From Psychrobacter sp. I-STPA10 (GTDB taxonomy: Bacteria; Pseudomonadota; Gammaproteobacteria; Pseudomonadales; Moraxellaceae): a stretch of DNA of 64,000 nucleotides. The translations under genes were made by a program, and so were the position numbers. The stretch lies in assembly GCF_021012795.1 (NCBI RefSeq), contig NZ_VFYU01000024.1, positions 50,711-114,710 on the forward strand. The letters are read 5' to 3'. Each line of letters opens with the position of its first letter. Within the stretch, counting starts at the first letter, position 1. Below, piece by piece: positions 18,696 through 27,984 of this stretch. Under the pieces are notes generated by a model that had not been told where the DNA came from, made no database searches, and saw only the letters and a list, made by a program, of their open reading frames with translations.

Positions 18696-18768
18696 AGTTG
18701 GTACTCCATTAATGTTATAGATTTAGTTTAAGTTGGTGGATATGGTACGCTTGATAATGGCAATCAGC

Positions 18769-19224
18769 TTAGTTATTAGATGACTCTGCTACGGTTGATT
18801 CAGCTTTTTCATTGGTGTCTGTTTTTTTCTCAAAATCACGACCAGCTAAATACCCCAGCATTAGCTCTGCACAATGCGTTTTAGTTAAGCCTTGTTCTTG
18901 TTGTTCATTAAAAGCTTGAAATAAGTTTTGGGCATGTTGGTGCATCCAGTTATTAGCAAATACTGCATTATTAACAGCATTTTTTTTATATTTACCGTCT
19001 TTATCTTTTACAGCTTGCTGTTGTGCAACCCAAGATTGATAGGGTGGTAATCGATTGGCTAAGTAATCCAAAGCTCGATTTGGACTTTTTAATGCGATGC
19101 TATAAGCGGTACTGCCTAATAGTGTCGATGGAATACTGCCACCCCGTTCACTTTCACAATAGCCTAAATGCAATTCGTTCATTGCAGAGCAAAACTGCCC
19201 CAGTTGATAAGAAAGACTTGTCAT
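18769..19224 (-). CDS. cas11c: Cascade small subunit Cas11c from internal start in cas8c
   Basis: Inside cas8c, in the same frame, an ATG at 19224 is preceded six bases upstream by AAGGAG, a better ribosome binding site than cas8c itself has. Translation from there gives a 151-residue, largely helical protein (MTSLSYQLGQFCSAM... to SSNN) that is identical to the Cas8c C-terminus. Type I-C systems are known to make their small subunit Cas11 by exactly this kind of internal initiation. The length and location fit. The protein is predicted, not proven; mutation of this site would separate the two products. Confidence 0.75.
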   Translation of the reverse strand: MTSLSYQLGQFCSAMNELHLGYCESERGGSIPSTLLGSTAYSIALKSPNRALDYLANRLPPYQSWVAQQQAVKDKDGKYKKNAVNNAVFANNWMHQHAQNLFQAFNEQQEQGLTKTHCAELMLGYLAGRDFEKKTDTNEKAESTVAESSNN

Positions 19225-21039
19225 GTATTGCTCCTTAGTACGATTTAATTTGTAGAGTAGTAAGCTAATTAAAGTGGTATACATGAGTGCATTTTTATTC
19301 TCATGAGTGACCATAGTGTCAATTTTCTTATTAATAGATAAGACTTTATGAGTGGCACATAAGTTAAATAACCACTGTGTTTGTTGGCATATCTTTTGTA
19401 AAGATTGGTTGGCTAATTCATCAAATCGACTGCCTTCATCAAAAAATAAGTGCATGGTTTGAGCAAAGCTAATAGCAGGTACACTAGTTTTTGCCACCTT
19501 CCCATCTCTTTGATAGATATTTTTGCTTAATCTGATGAGCTGTTCAGGGGACAAGCTCCACGGTTGAACTTGTTTAGCCTTTTTCTCAATAAATACGACC
19601 AGTTGCAAATCAGGTGTATTGGCAACTGCTTGCTTCCAGCGTTTGGCGGATTTTTGTAACTCACTAACCGTGTGTTGTGCTGAAAAAATAACTTTTTGAT
19701 TGGCTGTATCGATTTTTCTTAGGATAATAAAGCTAGCTAGACCGTTGGGATTAATGGATTTTGCTTTAATAAGACTTAGAATATCCTCTGTACTTTCCGA
19801 ATATTCCTTAAAATCTTCATGTTCCCAGTAATCTCTATAAGTTAATAGCTTTAGAGCAGGAAATTTAAGGTCTTCATGACAAAAAGCGATTAAGATATCA
19901 TTTTGGTCAGAGTTTTCTGAGGCGATGGACCGCCATGTCTTATCTTCATTATCAGAGCTGGTCAATAAATTAATTAAGCCATCTAACTTATTTGAAAAAT
20001 CTTTATCAACACTATAAGCGTCTGTACCAGAACGGTGATATCGATGCACTGTGGTCTTGTTCTTACTATCATCAAAGCGAGCATAGGGTGTTACATTACC
20101 AAGCAAGGTATTGGTTTTTATTTTTGGAAAAGTTTTTTCAACTAAGGTATGTGTTTTGCCATAAATAGGGCAGACTAATTGAGGTTCTGATACGTCAGTA
20201 TCTGAGTCTTTATTATCCAAATTAACCAAGTGACGGCTAACAGCATTTTTATAAGTTTCGGCATTGGTTACATAAATATCAATATTTGGGTCAGGTTGGT
20301 AGTCGATAATCAGCTTGATACGGTCATTAGCACGATCTTGTAAATCACCTGAGGCTTTCGTTACTTTATTACCGAATAGTATGGTTAGTAGTAATTTTGC
20401 AAAGTTTTCATCAATGATTGATTCAGATAAGGTGTTATGGATAGCGTTATCTAAGGCTCTTAAAAATTCATGACCATCTTTATCAAAATTGATAAACATT
20501 TCAAACAGATGTGCTACTTTTAATACGTTGGGGTCATTGGATAAGGACAATAATTGATGACGTTCTTCTATCTTTTTACGATAGCCATCACCAGGAAAGA
20601 TGCCAGAGAAGTTAACTTGTTCGGGGGCATTAAAGCTACTGAGTAAAATACGAATTTTTTCACTGATTATAGTTTTCTTATCGGTGAGTTTTCGAAAGTC
20701 TATATCATCTATTTGTACTGGTTGTTTTAAGTTTTTTCCCTTTAAGTAATCAGCATAGAATTTGTTCCCTTCAGGGCGTAGCGGACGTGTGAGTTTGATA
20801 TCAGGAAAATGATTTTTATTACCATCTCCAATCACCCAAATAGCATCAATGTCATCTTTATTCATATACTCTAGACGTTTGATAGTTACTTTATTATTAG
20901 TATCATTATTGGTATCAAGGTCTAATATGACTCTAACAGCGTCTTTACCGCCTGCTTTGGTTAGTGTTTTGTGAGTGGGCGTGATATCAACATTAGATGC
21001 TTCTAGCCCATCTAAAATCAGCTTTAGCTCATTTATCAT
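18769..21039 (-). CDS. cas8c: Cascade large subunit, Cas8c-like (divergent)
   Basis: The large subunit recognises the PAM and starts R-loop formation. Identity rests on position between cas5 and cas7, size, and a C-terminal helical region, not on strong motifs; I see little of the usual I-C Csd1 sequence. Using the ATG at 21039 (GGGGGT upstream) gives 756 residues, well above the roughly 600 of typical Cas8c. That start overlaps cas5 by 11 bp; an upstream ATG at 21075 is possible. A Gly-rich FPGDGYRKK and a LVCPIYGKTHTLV segment are landmarks, but no zinc-finger pair is obvious. It contains the internal cas11c start. Confidence 0.75.
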   Translation of the reverse strand: MINELKLILDGLEASNVDITPTHKTLTKAGGKDAVRVILDLDTNNDTNNKVTIKRLEYMNKDDIDAIWVIGDGNKNHFPDIKLTRPLRPEGNKFYADYLKGKNLKQPVQIDDIDFRKLTDKKTIISEKIRILLSSFNAPEQVNFSGIFPGDGYRKKIEERHQLLSLSNDPNVLKVAHLFEMFINFDKDGHEFLRALDNAIHNTLSESIIDENFAKLLLTILFGNKVTKASGDLQDRANDRIKLIIDYQPDPNIDIYVTNAETYKNAVSRHLVNLDNKDSDTDVSEPQLVCPIYGKTHTLVEKTFPKIKTNTLLGNVTPYARFDDSKNKTTVHRYHRSGTDAYSVDKDFSNKLDGLINLLTSSDNEDKTWRSIASENSDQNDILIAFCHEDLKFPALKLLTYRDYWEHEDFKEYSESTEDILSLIKAKSINPNGLASFIILRKIDTANQKVIFSAQHTVSELQKSAKRWKQAVANTPDLQLVVFIEKKAKQVQPWSLSPEQLIRLSKNIYQRDGKVAKTSVPAISFAQTMHLFFDEGSRFDELANQSLQKICQQTQWLFNLCATHKVLSINKKIDTMVTHENKNALMYTTLISLLLYKLNRTKEQYMTSLSYQLGQFCSAMNELHLGYCESERGGSIPSTLLGSTAYSIALKSPNRALDYLANRLPPYQSWVAQQQAVKDKDGKYKKNAVNNAVFANNWMHQHAQNLFQAFNEQQEQGLTKTHCAELMLGYLAGRDFEKKTDTNEKAESTVAESSNN

Positions 21040-21670
21040 AGTAAAATACCCCCGCTTTAATATAGGCTTGTTCATTGCGTTGAAATTCAGGGGCGTATGA
21101 GCCAGAAACGGCTTTGTCGAATACTTGATTTAATACTGAGACCAAATTTTCGTTAATACTTTTATCTACTTCATATTCATCTTCTCTAAACTTCCCCCAA
21201 TAATTAGCAGTAAACTCATTCCAACCAAGACAGGGTGTTTTATAGCACTGCCCTTTGCTAAGTCGTCTTTCAAACATGGCTTGCAGTCGATGACAAGGGT
21301 TATCGCCATAGCGTAAAGGTTTTCCACTGCCATTTTCAATGGTGGCATAAATTCGATAACAAACGTCGGTTAGTATGGTGGCATTAAATTGAAAGGCACC
21401 TATCGTATTGCTTTGCAGAGGTCCTCGATAATTAGTGGTGTACTGTTGATAGTTAATCAGACCACCATTTTCATTGACACGTTTACAGATTTCGACATGA
21501 GTTGGTCTAATCCATGCATTACCACTTTTCAAAAAAACAATGGCTTCAAATATACCTTTGACTGCTGACCATGTTGGAATAGGATAACTGGTTGGTGTGC
21601 TTCCTGTGTCAGGTCTAGCCCACATTGCACAATCACCAGATATTTCCATTGAAATGTCATAGGTTTTCAT
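21029..21670 (-). CDS. cas5: Cas5 (Cas5d-type), crRNA-processing Cascade subunit
   Basis: In type I-C, which lacks Cas6, Cas5 cuts pre-crRNA and stays on the 5' handle. The N-terminus shows EISGDCAMWARPDTG then YPIPTWSAVKGIFEAIVF, the family pattern (GDYALFTRPE ... PTPSAARGILEAI in typical members) in a diverged form. No cas6 gene is present in the window, consistent with this role. It is the first gene of the cas operon, with AGGA before the start and candidate promoters at 21709-21737. Catalytic residues cannot be assigned from sequence alone. Confidence 0.85.
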   Translation of the reverse strand: MKTYDISMEISGDCAMWARPDTGSTPTSYPIPTWSAVKGIFEAIVFLKSGNAWIRPTHVEICKRVNENGGLINYQQYTTNYRGPLQSNTIGAFQFNATILTDVCYRIYATIENGSGKPLRYGDNPCHRLQAMFERRLSKGQCYKTPCLGWNEFTANYWGKFREDEYEVDKSINENLVSVLNQVFDKAVSGSYAPEFQRNEQAYIKAGVFYYDK

Positions 21671-21708
21671 AGAAATTCCTATTTAAGTTTTAAGTTGATA
21701 TTTCTTAA

Positions 21709-21737
21709 ATTATAGATACTTTAATTATAGATACTTT
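21709..21737 (-). promoter_or_regulatory. Candidate cas operon promoter region with direct repeat
   Basis: The 14-bp motif attatagatacttt occurs twice in tandem (21709-21722 and 21724-21737). On the minus strand each copy contains TATAAT, an exact -10 hexamer, 40-60 bp before the cas5 start. Either two stacked promoters or a regulator site is possible. No convincing -35 is seen. Confidence 0.4.
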
Positions 21738-21965
21738 TGTTATGGTTGTTCATAAGAAAATATAAATCAGTAATGATTTCACTTTACCCCCATATTAGGT
21801 AGATAACAAGACACATAGATGACAGATACGACAACAGTTGTCGGTTATTTTATAATTATCTATGAGTGGTAATCTAAAAGGTGATTGTGTTTGTGAAAGT
21901 GTGTTGTATGTTTTAGAATCTCAACTCACTGGATATAAAAACTGCTATAAATTTAAGGAAATAAA

Positions 21966-23147
21966 ATGTCATCTACAAAACCACAATTTATCTGGAATGA
22001 CCCGTTTTTATTACAAGAGCAGCTCAGTGATGCTGAGCAAGCAATACAGGCAAAAGCCCATAAATTTTGTCAAACTGAATTGATGCCTCATATTATTGCA
22101 GCCAATCGTAACGAAGTGTTTGACCGTGATGTGATGTTAGGATTGGGAGAGCAGGGACTTTTAGGGGTGACTTTAGAGGGTTATGGCTGTGCGGGTATGT
22201 CGCATGTGGCGTATGGGTTAGTTGCGCGTGAGGTTGAAGCGGTGGATTCGGGATATCGCTCAGCGATGAGTGTGCAGTCAAGCTTGGTGATGTATCCTAT
22301 CTGGGCATATGGTACAGAGGCGCAAAAACAAAAATATTTGCCAAAGCTTGCCACAGGTGAATATATTGGTTGTTTTGGATTGACAGAGCCAGAGGCAGGT
22401 TCAGACCCCAATGCCATGCAGTCCAAAGCAAAGTCAGTCGATGGTGGTTATCTATTAACTGGTAAAAAAACATGGATTACCAATAGTCCCATTGCCGATG
22501 TGTTTATCATTTGGGCAAAAGATGAGGCGGGTGATATTCGTGGTTTTGTATTGGACAAAGGCATGAAAGGGCTATCTGCACCTAAGATTGAGGGTAAGTT
22601 CTCACTACGGGCTTCCATTACTGGTGAGATTGTGATGGAAGATGTATTTGTGCCAAGTGACAATGTATTTGCTGATATCAAAGGCTTAAAAGGTCCGTTC
22701 GGCTGTCTCAATCAGGCACGTTATGGGATTGCTTGGGGCGCAATGGGTGCAGCTGAGTTTTGTTGGCAAGCTGCCCGACAATATACCTTAGAGCGTAAGC
22801 AGTTTAACAAGCCACTGGCGGCGACACAGCTTGTACAGCTCAAGCTGGCAGATATGCAAACTGAAGTAAGCTTAGGTTTGCAAGCTGCACTACGAGTGGG
22901 ACGTTTGTTGGATAAAGGCATGGCAACACCAGAGATGATTTCATTAATTAAGCGTAACAATAGTGGGAAGGCACTGCATATCGCTCGTGTTGCTCGGGAC
23001 ATGCACGGGGGCAATGGAATCAGTGATGAATATCATGTAATTCGCCATATGATGAATTTAGAGGCGGTCAATACTTATGAAGGAACACACGATATCCATG
23101 CGCTAATATTAGGACGGGCGCAGACGGGGATACAAGCCTTTATGTGA
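21966..23147 (+). CDS. gcdH: Glutaryl-CoA dehydrogenase
   Basis: GcdH oxidises and decarboxylates glutaryl-CoA to crotonyl-CoA with FAD in lysine/tryptophan breakdown. The 393-residue protein opens with [13 protein letters not shown], typical for this branch of acyl-CoA dehydrogenases, then has [16 protein letters not shown] (FAD contact), [13 protein letters not shown], the substrate-binding SLRAS segment, and the catalytic Glu in [17 protein letters not shown] (about 367). AAGGAAATAAA precedes the start. It stands alone, divergent from the cas operon, with a terminator at 23176-23212. It might feed from the gabD/gabT-type enzymes 14 kb away if those act on C5 substrates. Confidence 0.93.
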   Translation: MSSTKPQFIWNDPFLLQEQLSDAEQAIQAKAHKFCQTELMPHIIAANRNEVFDRDVMLGLGEQGLLGVTLEGYGCAGMSHVAYGLVAREVEAVDSGYRSAMSVQSSLVMYPIWAYGTEAQKQKYLPKLATGEYIGCFGLTEPEAGSDPNAMQSKAKSVDGGYLLTGKKTWITNSPIADVFIIWAKDEAGDIRGFVLDKGMKGLSAPKIEGKFSLRASITGEIVMEDVFVPSDNVFADIKGLKGPFGCLNQARYGIAWGAMGAAEFCWQAARQYTLERKQFNKPLAATQLVQLKLADMQTEVSLGLQAALRVGRLLDKGMATPEMISLIKRNNSGKALHIARVARDMHGGNGISDEYHVIRHMMNLEAVNTYEGTHDIHALILGRAQTGIQAFM

Positions 23148-23175
23148 CTTACTACTAGATAAACTCAACGAGAAA

Positions 23176-23212
23176 AAATGCAGGTAATCATAAGATTATC
23201 TGCATTTTTATT
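23176..23212 (+). terminator. Rho-independent terminator of gcdH
   Basis: A 15-bp stem (23176-23190 / 23195-23209, one G-T pair) with loop ATAA and a T-rich tail lies 28 bp after the stop. The remaining gap to 23437 shows nothing else recognisable. Confidence 0.9.
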
Positions 23213-23437
23213 TGAATCCAAGTTTGAACCTAAGCTGGGTAAAATTTGATTTGATAAAAGAGGTGTAACGCATCGTATTTGTGTTGCACGACACTAAATG
23301 ACGCATTAATTCGTTTTGACTGTATTCATCGCTTGTGTGATAGATAACTGCCCCCTATAATCAAACTTGTCAATCACTTAACCATTTATAAAAAAATAAA
23401 ACATCCACATATTTAATGTGGCTATGGATTGCCAACT

Positions 23438-25210
23438 ATGACCATCACTTTAGAAACCGTCCAAAATATTGCCCCTGACCAAGCATCACTCAATGCTGCC
23501 AAAAAACTGCTCAAGCCTGCCAAATGGCCTGTCAAACAGCAAATTGATAGTAAAGAGCTGGCATGGGGGCATTGTCAAGGCTCAGGGGCAAATCCCTATT
23601 ACACTGTGATAGACACCAGCAATCATGGCTACAAATGTACTTGCCCTTCGCGCAAGTTTCCTTGCAAACACGTATTGGCATTGATGTGGCAATACGCTGA
23701 TGATGACAGCAGTTTTGCAGTGGCAGAGGTGCCGCAGTGGGTGACAGACTGGCTGGGACGGCGGCGAAATAAATCTACCAGTGTTGGGACAACAACAGAA
23801 GATGCAAGCAATACAGATAAAGATACCACTACTAAAAAGATAACCGCCAGTATTGCTAAAACTGGCATGGACAATCAAGTATCTACTGCCGCAAAAATAG
23901 ACCCAGAAGCGGAGGCTAAAAAACAAGCCGCAGCCGCTAAAAGAGCAGCAAAACTTAAAGCGGCAACTGATAAAGCCATCAGTGCAGGGCTAAAAGAATA
24001 TGAGCAGTGGTTGGCTGACCAATTGCGTACAGGACTCATCAATTTTTTAGACCATGCCACCGAGCGTTGCCGAAACATTAGCGCGCGTTTGGTTGATGCC
24101 AAAGCCACCAATTTAGCCGCACGTTTGGACGAGTTACCTGCCAAACTTATGCAAATTCCCAAAGAAAACCAATTGCGAATGGCGACCAATGAGCTAGGAA
24201 AAATTGTCTGTCTAGTAAAAGCGTGGCAAGCAAACTGTGATGACAAAGATGTACGCCGCGCCATTAGCAGTGCCGAAAGCCGTGATAGTGTCTTAGAAAA
24301 TGCAGATACCATCAGTCAGCAAGGCATTTGGCAAGTGGTTGCCGAGCAGGTAGAAAACCGCCGTGATGGTTTAATCAGTCATGCGACATGGTTACGCTAC
24401 TTAGGTGGTGTGGGTGATTTGGACAATTTAGCCAGTCTGGGTGATACGCTATCAGCAGAGGCATTGCAATCACTTTCTCAAGAGCGTAGTCAGCTTACTC
24501 AAGCTGCAAACGCCCAAAGCCAGCCTATGCCGGTTGTTCCTTTTGCTTTGTTGCAAGACTATTATCCTGCGTCCACTGGACGGCGTAGCACCAGTGCCAG
24601 TTTGGGCGGTTATTTAATCGCTGATATTCGCTATTATCCAAGTCGTTATCCATTGCGTGCGGTGATTGCATCACAGCAACATGTTGATGAACAGTTAGCC
24701 TCAGTCATAAGCGCATTAACAGGCACTGGTATGAATGTTAATAATGGGCAAAACCCTTTTAAATTTTATCCTTGTCAGCAAGACAGCCATTTGCCGCAAT
24801 CAGTATTTGAGTTTTATCGAGGTTATCAGCAAGCCCTAGCGGTGATGCCGTGGCTTGAAGCAATGCCGTGTTTGTTGCCTTGTGGACATATTCGCCCAAT
24901 GCTTAGCCCTTCGCTAAATCAGTCAACCAGCAAAGGACAAAAAAATCAGCAGAATAGGTTATGGTGGCAAGCCGATGATGGTTTACAAAATAACGTCATC
25001 AAGCCACACGAAAATAGCAAGCAAGCCCAACAGCAATCACTACAATCAGCACAATGGCAACTGCCCCTGCGACCCAATCAATCTCAAAATCAGCGCAGTT
25101 TGGATTATGTTTTAGCCTGTCCGCTGACACATAGCTTTATTTTATGGGACGGGGTTTATGCCACCTTTGGCAGTGGTTATCATCAACACTGGGGACAACT
25201 CTCATGGTAA
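23438..25210 (+). CDS. SWIM zinc-finger protein (YehQ-like)
   Basis: The 590-residue protein has a SWIM zinc finger, CTCPSRKFPCKH (about residues 67-78, CxCx6CxH), a module that binds DNA or protein. An Ala/Lys-rich charged linker (about 150-185) follows, then a long helical region ending in a domain with PASTGRRSTSASLGGYLIADIRYYPSRYPLRAV and LACPLTHSFILWDG. Context (MoxR, VWA, DUF5682) and SWIM finger match E. coli YehQ. I prefer the ATG at 23438 over a TTG at 23429. It overlaps the next gene by 7 bp. The function is unknown; it may be the target-sensing subunit of the cluster, which is inference. Confidence 0.85.
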   Translation: MTITLETVQNIAPDQASLNAAKKLLKPAKWPVKQQIDSKELAWGHCQGSGANPYYTVIDTSNHGYKCTCPSRKFPCKHVLALMWQYADDDSSFAVAEVPQWVTDWLGRRRNKSTSVGTTTEDASNTDKDTTTKKITASIAKTGMDNQVSTAAKIDPEAEAKKQAAAAKRAAKLKAATDKAISAGLKEYEQWLADQLRTGLINFLDHATERCRNISARLVDAKATNLAARLDELPAKLMQIPKENQLRMATNELGKIVCLVKAWQANCDDKDVRRAISSAESRDSVLENADTISQQGIWQVVAEQVENRRDGLISHATWLRYLGGVGDLDNLASLGDTLSAEALQSLSQERSQLTQAANAQSQPMPVVPFALLQDYYPASTGRRSTSASLGGYLIADIRYYPSRYPLRAVIASQQHVDEQLASVISALTGTGMNVNNGQNPFKFYPCQQDSHLPQSVFEFYRGYQQALAVMPWLEAMPCLLPCGHIRPMLSPSLNQSTSKGQKNQQNRLWWQADDGLQNNVIKPHENSKQAQQQSLQSAQWQLPLRPNQSQNQRSLDYVLACPLTHSFILWDGVYATFGSGYHQHWGQLSW

Positions 25211-26784
25211 ATACAGTTACTACCAGCAGCAATACAGTTAAGGTCAATGCAAACGATATGCAGCAAATAGATAACGAGATTGAGCAGTTATTAACCCGTT
25301 GGACATTGGGTAATGATGCCCCTTTTAGCTTGCAAGACTGCCCAAGTTTGTGGCAAGACACGCTAGCCCAGCAAACACAGCAAGATACACAGCCGCTATC
25401 ATTAGCAGCACTGGCGATGCTAAGCCAATATCAAGCCTTAGTGCAACCTGCCCAAGCTGCCCAACCATTGGCAATATTACCTGATATGCCCACGCTGGAT
25501 TATCCAATCTTGCCTGAACGCCTGCAAAAATATGTGCGATATATTTTAGCCGAGCAAGCACATTGTTTTTATTTGTTAACGGTATTGTTGGCACAGTATG
25601 GCTACAGTTTACCTCCTGAGTTGTGGCTGCAATATCAGTCATCTAGCACACAAGCAAAACAGCAAACGCCTGATTTTTATCGCAGCGTTTATGGTAAGTG
25701 GCAATACTGGAATGAACAATATCAACAACACTTAGCGCAAGCAAATTTGGGTCACGTTGATGCTGACGTAGCAGATGCGCTCAGTGCTGAAACATGGGCA
25801 GATTTTGCCCCTGCTCAGCGACTGCTGTTACTAGAGGATTTGCGTTACAGTGATGCTGATGGCTGTCGTGAGTTAATCGCCGAATGTATCGAGCAAGAAT
25901 CTGCTGATAAACGCCTAAAAATCATTGAAATACTACAAAACAACTTGTCTGAAAATGATGTTGAATTTTTGCAAAGCCTTAAGCAAGACCGCTCCAAAAA
26001 AGTGGTGCAATTGGCAAATCGACTGTTACAGCGTTTGGGTTATGGTCAAACAGACATGGCTGATGAGGAATTACAAGAATTGGTCGCCATGCTTAAGGTC
26101 ACGCCAAAATCGACAATCAAAGACACCCTTGCCAAAGCCATAGGCAAAAAACGCCTACCTGAGTATCACATTGCCCCCAAAAATTTTAAAAATAGTACCC
26201 AGCGTGAACGCTATATCAAGTTATTAGAGCAGTTTGACATTATGACGCTTGCCAAGGCGTTGTCGTTAACTGTCGAGCAGGTGATAGCGGGATTTAGTAC
26301 TAAATTTGATGAGCATTTGGTGGTGTTTGCCAAGCATCTTGTCAATTTGCCCGATAGTTATACACCAGCCATTTGCCAGTTTATAGATAACCTTAAGATT
26401 GATGAGTCAGCCCAATGGCTAAACGAGCAGTTATGGCAACGACTGCCTACTGAGTATCAGCAGCAATATTTGGCAACTGCCATTAAAGATGCGACGGGTG
26501 ATTTCCATTTATTGCTAATATTAAATTACGCTCAGATGCCATTATCTGATGATTTACTCAACTGGCAGCAACTACAACGCTGTCAATTTTGGAAAAAGCA
26601 ATTTCATGGGGACAGGCATTATTTTGAACATAACTGTTTGCAGTTGGGGCTGATATTACCGACCTGTGTGGCACAGCAAGCTTTAGATGACTTAGCTGAG
26701 CGCACAGAGCGTATGCGCATTGACCCTGCATTTAGCAGTTTTTTATTAAATATTGAATTGGCAAAGTTAACACAAACGACTTAA
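25204..26784 (+). CDS. DUF5691-like helical repeat protein
   Basis: This 526-residue protein has no catalytic motif that I recognise. It consists of helices with HEAT-like patterns (FAPAQRLLLLEDLRYSDADGCRELIAEC, LIEILQNNLSENDVEFLQSL style units) and a Gln-rich start. Similar proteins, which I believe are called DUF5691, sit in this place in SWIM/MoxR/VWA clusters. The start at 25204 overlaps the SWIM stop (ATGGTAA), giving coupling; a start at 25144 would overlap more and is less likely. It is probably a scaffold; that is inference. Confidence 0.7.
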   Translation: MVNTVTTSSNTVKVNANDMQQIDNEIEQLLTRWTLGNDAPFSLQDCPSLWQDTLAQQTQQDTQPLSLAALAMLSQYQALVQPAQAAQPLAILPDMPTLDYPILPERLQKYVRYILAEQAHCFYLLTVLLAQYGYSLPPELWLQYQSSSTQAKQQTPDFYRSVYGKWQYWNEQYQQHLAQANLGHVDADVADALSAETWADFAPAQRLLLLEDLRYSDADGCRELIAECIEQESADKRLKIIEILQNNLSENDVEFLQSLKQDRSKKVVQLANRLLQRLGYGQTDMADEELQELVAMLKVTPKSTIKDTLAKAIGKKRLPEYHIAPKNFKNSTQRERYIKLLEQFDIMTLAKALSLTVEQVIAGFSTKFDEHLVVFAKHLVNLPDSYTPAICQFIDNLKIDESAQWLNEQLWQRLPTEYQQQYLATAIKDATGDFHLLLILNYAQMPLSDDLLNWQQLQRCQFWKKQFHGDRHYFEHNCLQLGLILPTCVAQQALDDLAERTERMRIDPAFSSFLLNIELAKLTQTT

Positions 26785-26837
26785 TCAATTAAATAAAACA
26801 ATCATTACCAACACACCAAAATGGAAACAAAACCACC

Positions 26838-27917
26838 ATGAGTAATTTATTAAGACAACCCGTTGAAGTCACCTATCAAGATGAACTAGCAGCCCTTAAA
26901 GCCTGTGATGACAATGCCAAACCTGTGCAATGGCAACTGTCCCCACAAGCAGTCGTCACCTATTTGATGGGTGGAAAAACCCGTGATGGCGTAGAGATTA
27001 GCAGTAAATATATTGGCAATCGGCGCTTGATAGAAACGGCAGTGGCAACACTGGCAACTGACCGAGCTTTACTGTTACTTGGTGTACCGGGGACGGCAAA
27101 ATCTTGGGTATCTGAGCATCTAACCGCTGCTATCAGTGGTGACAGCACCCGTATTATCCAATGTACCGCAGGTACAGATGAAAACCAAATCCGCTATGGT
27201 TGGAACTATGCGCAGTTACTAGCACATGGACCAAGCACTGATGCCATCGTGCCAACGCCATTGTTTCGGGCGATGCAAGACGGTACGTTATGCCGTCTTG
27301 AGGAATTAACTCGTATGGGCTCAGATGTGCAGGATACCCTTATCACGGTGCTATCAGAAAAAATGATGCCCATTGCTGAGCTAAACGATGCCGTCTATGC
27401 CAAAGCAGGCTTTAACGTCATTGCTACTGCTAATAATAAAGACAAAGGGGTCAATGAGCTGTCCTCAGCATTAAAACGCCGTTTTAATGTGGTGGTGTTG
27501 CCTCTGCCTGATGACATGGATGAGGAAGTGCAAATCGTCAGTCGCCGAGTCAGTGAAATGGGTGATAAATTGGGCTTACCTGTACCCAAAAATACCCTTG
27601 AGGAAATCCAAAAAGTGATTACTATTTTTCGCGAATTGCGTGGTGGAGAAACCTTAGATGGACAAACTGCCCTTAAAGCCCCCACAGGCAATCTGTCTAC
27701 TGCCGAAGCCATTGCGGTGATGGTCGGTAGTTTAAGTCAAGCCAACTGGTTTAATCAAGGCAAACTCAGTGTCGAAGATGTCAGCAGCAACTTAATTGGT
27801 GCCATTGTTAAAGACCCTGTGCAAGATAAATTAGTGCTAGAAGAATATCTAGAAACGGTACTAAAAAAACGCAAAGGCTATCAGCAGTACTATCATGGTT
27901 TAAATGAACAGCTTTAA
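26838..27917 (+). CDS. MoxR-type AAA+ ATPase (YehL-like)
   Basis: A 359-residue AAA+ ATPase of the MoxR group, which usually works with VWA proteins as a remodelling or metal-insertion chaperone. Walker A is GVPGTAKSW (about 82-90); the Walker B region is LCRLEELTRM (about 151) with the acidic pair EE; sensor 1 is VIATANNKDKGVNEL and the arginine finger lies in SSALKRRF. The start lies 53 bp after the previous stop with GGAAA upstream. It corresponds to E. coli YehL by context and size. The partner is almost certainly the VWA protein two genes on. Confidence 0.9.
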   Translation: MSNLLRQPVEVTYQDELAALKACDDNAKPVQWQLSPQAVVTYLMGGKTRDGVEISSKYIGNRRLIETAVATLATDRALLLLGVPGTAKSWVSEHLTAAISGDSTRIIQCTAGTDENQIRYGWNYAQLLAHGPSTDAIVPTPLFRAMQDGTLCRLEELTRMGSDVQDTLITVLSEKMMPIAELNDAVYAKAGFNVIATANNKDKGVNELSSALKRRFNVVVLPLPDDMDEEVQIVSRRVSEMGDKLGLPVPKNTLEEIQKVITIFRELRGGETLDGQTALKAPTGNLSTAEAIAVMVGSLSQANWFNQGKLSVEDVSSNLIGAIVKDPVQDKLVLEEYLETVLKKRKGYQQYYHGLNEQL

Positions 27918-27984
27918 GACGTTAACAATCATATTAACAAGCATATTAACAACAATAAAAATCACGCATTCATAAGAGTCAATT

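Noticed and set aside
21862..22083. 73-codon frame overlapping the gcdH start
   Set aside because: It has a different frame from gcdH, no motif, and gcdH has a clear ribosome binding site.
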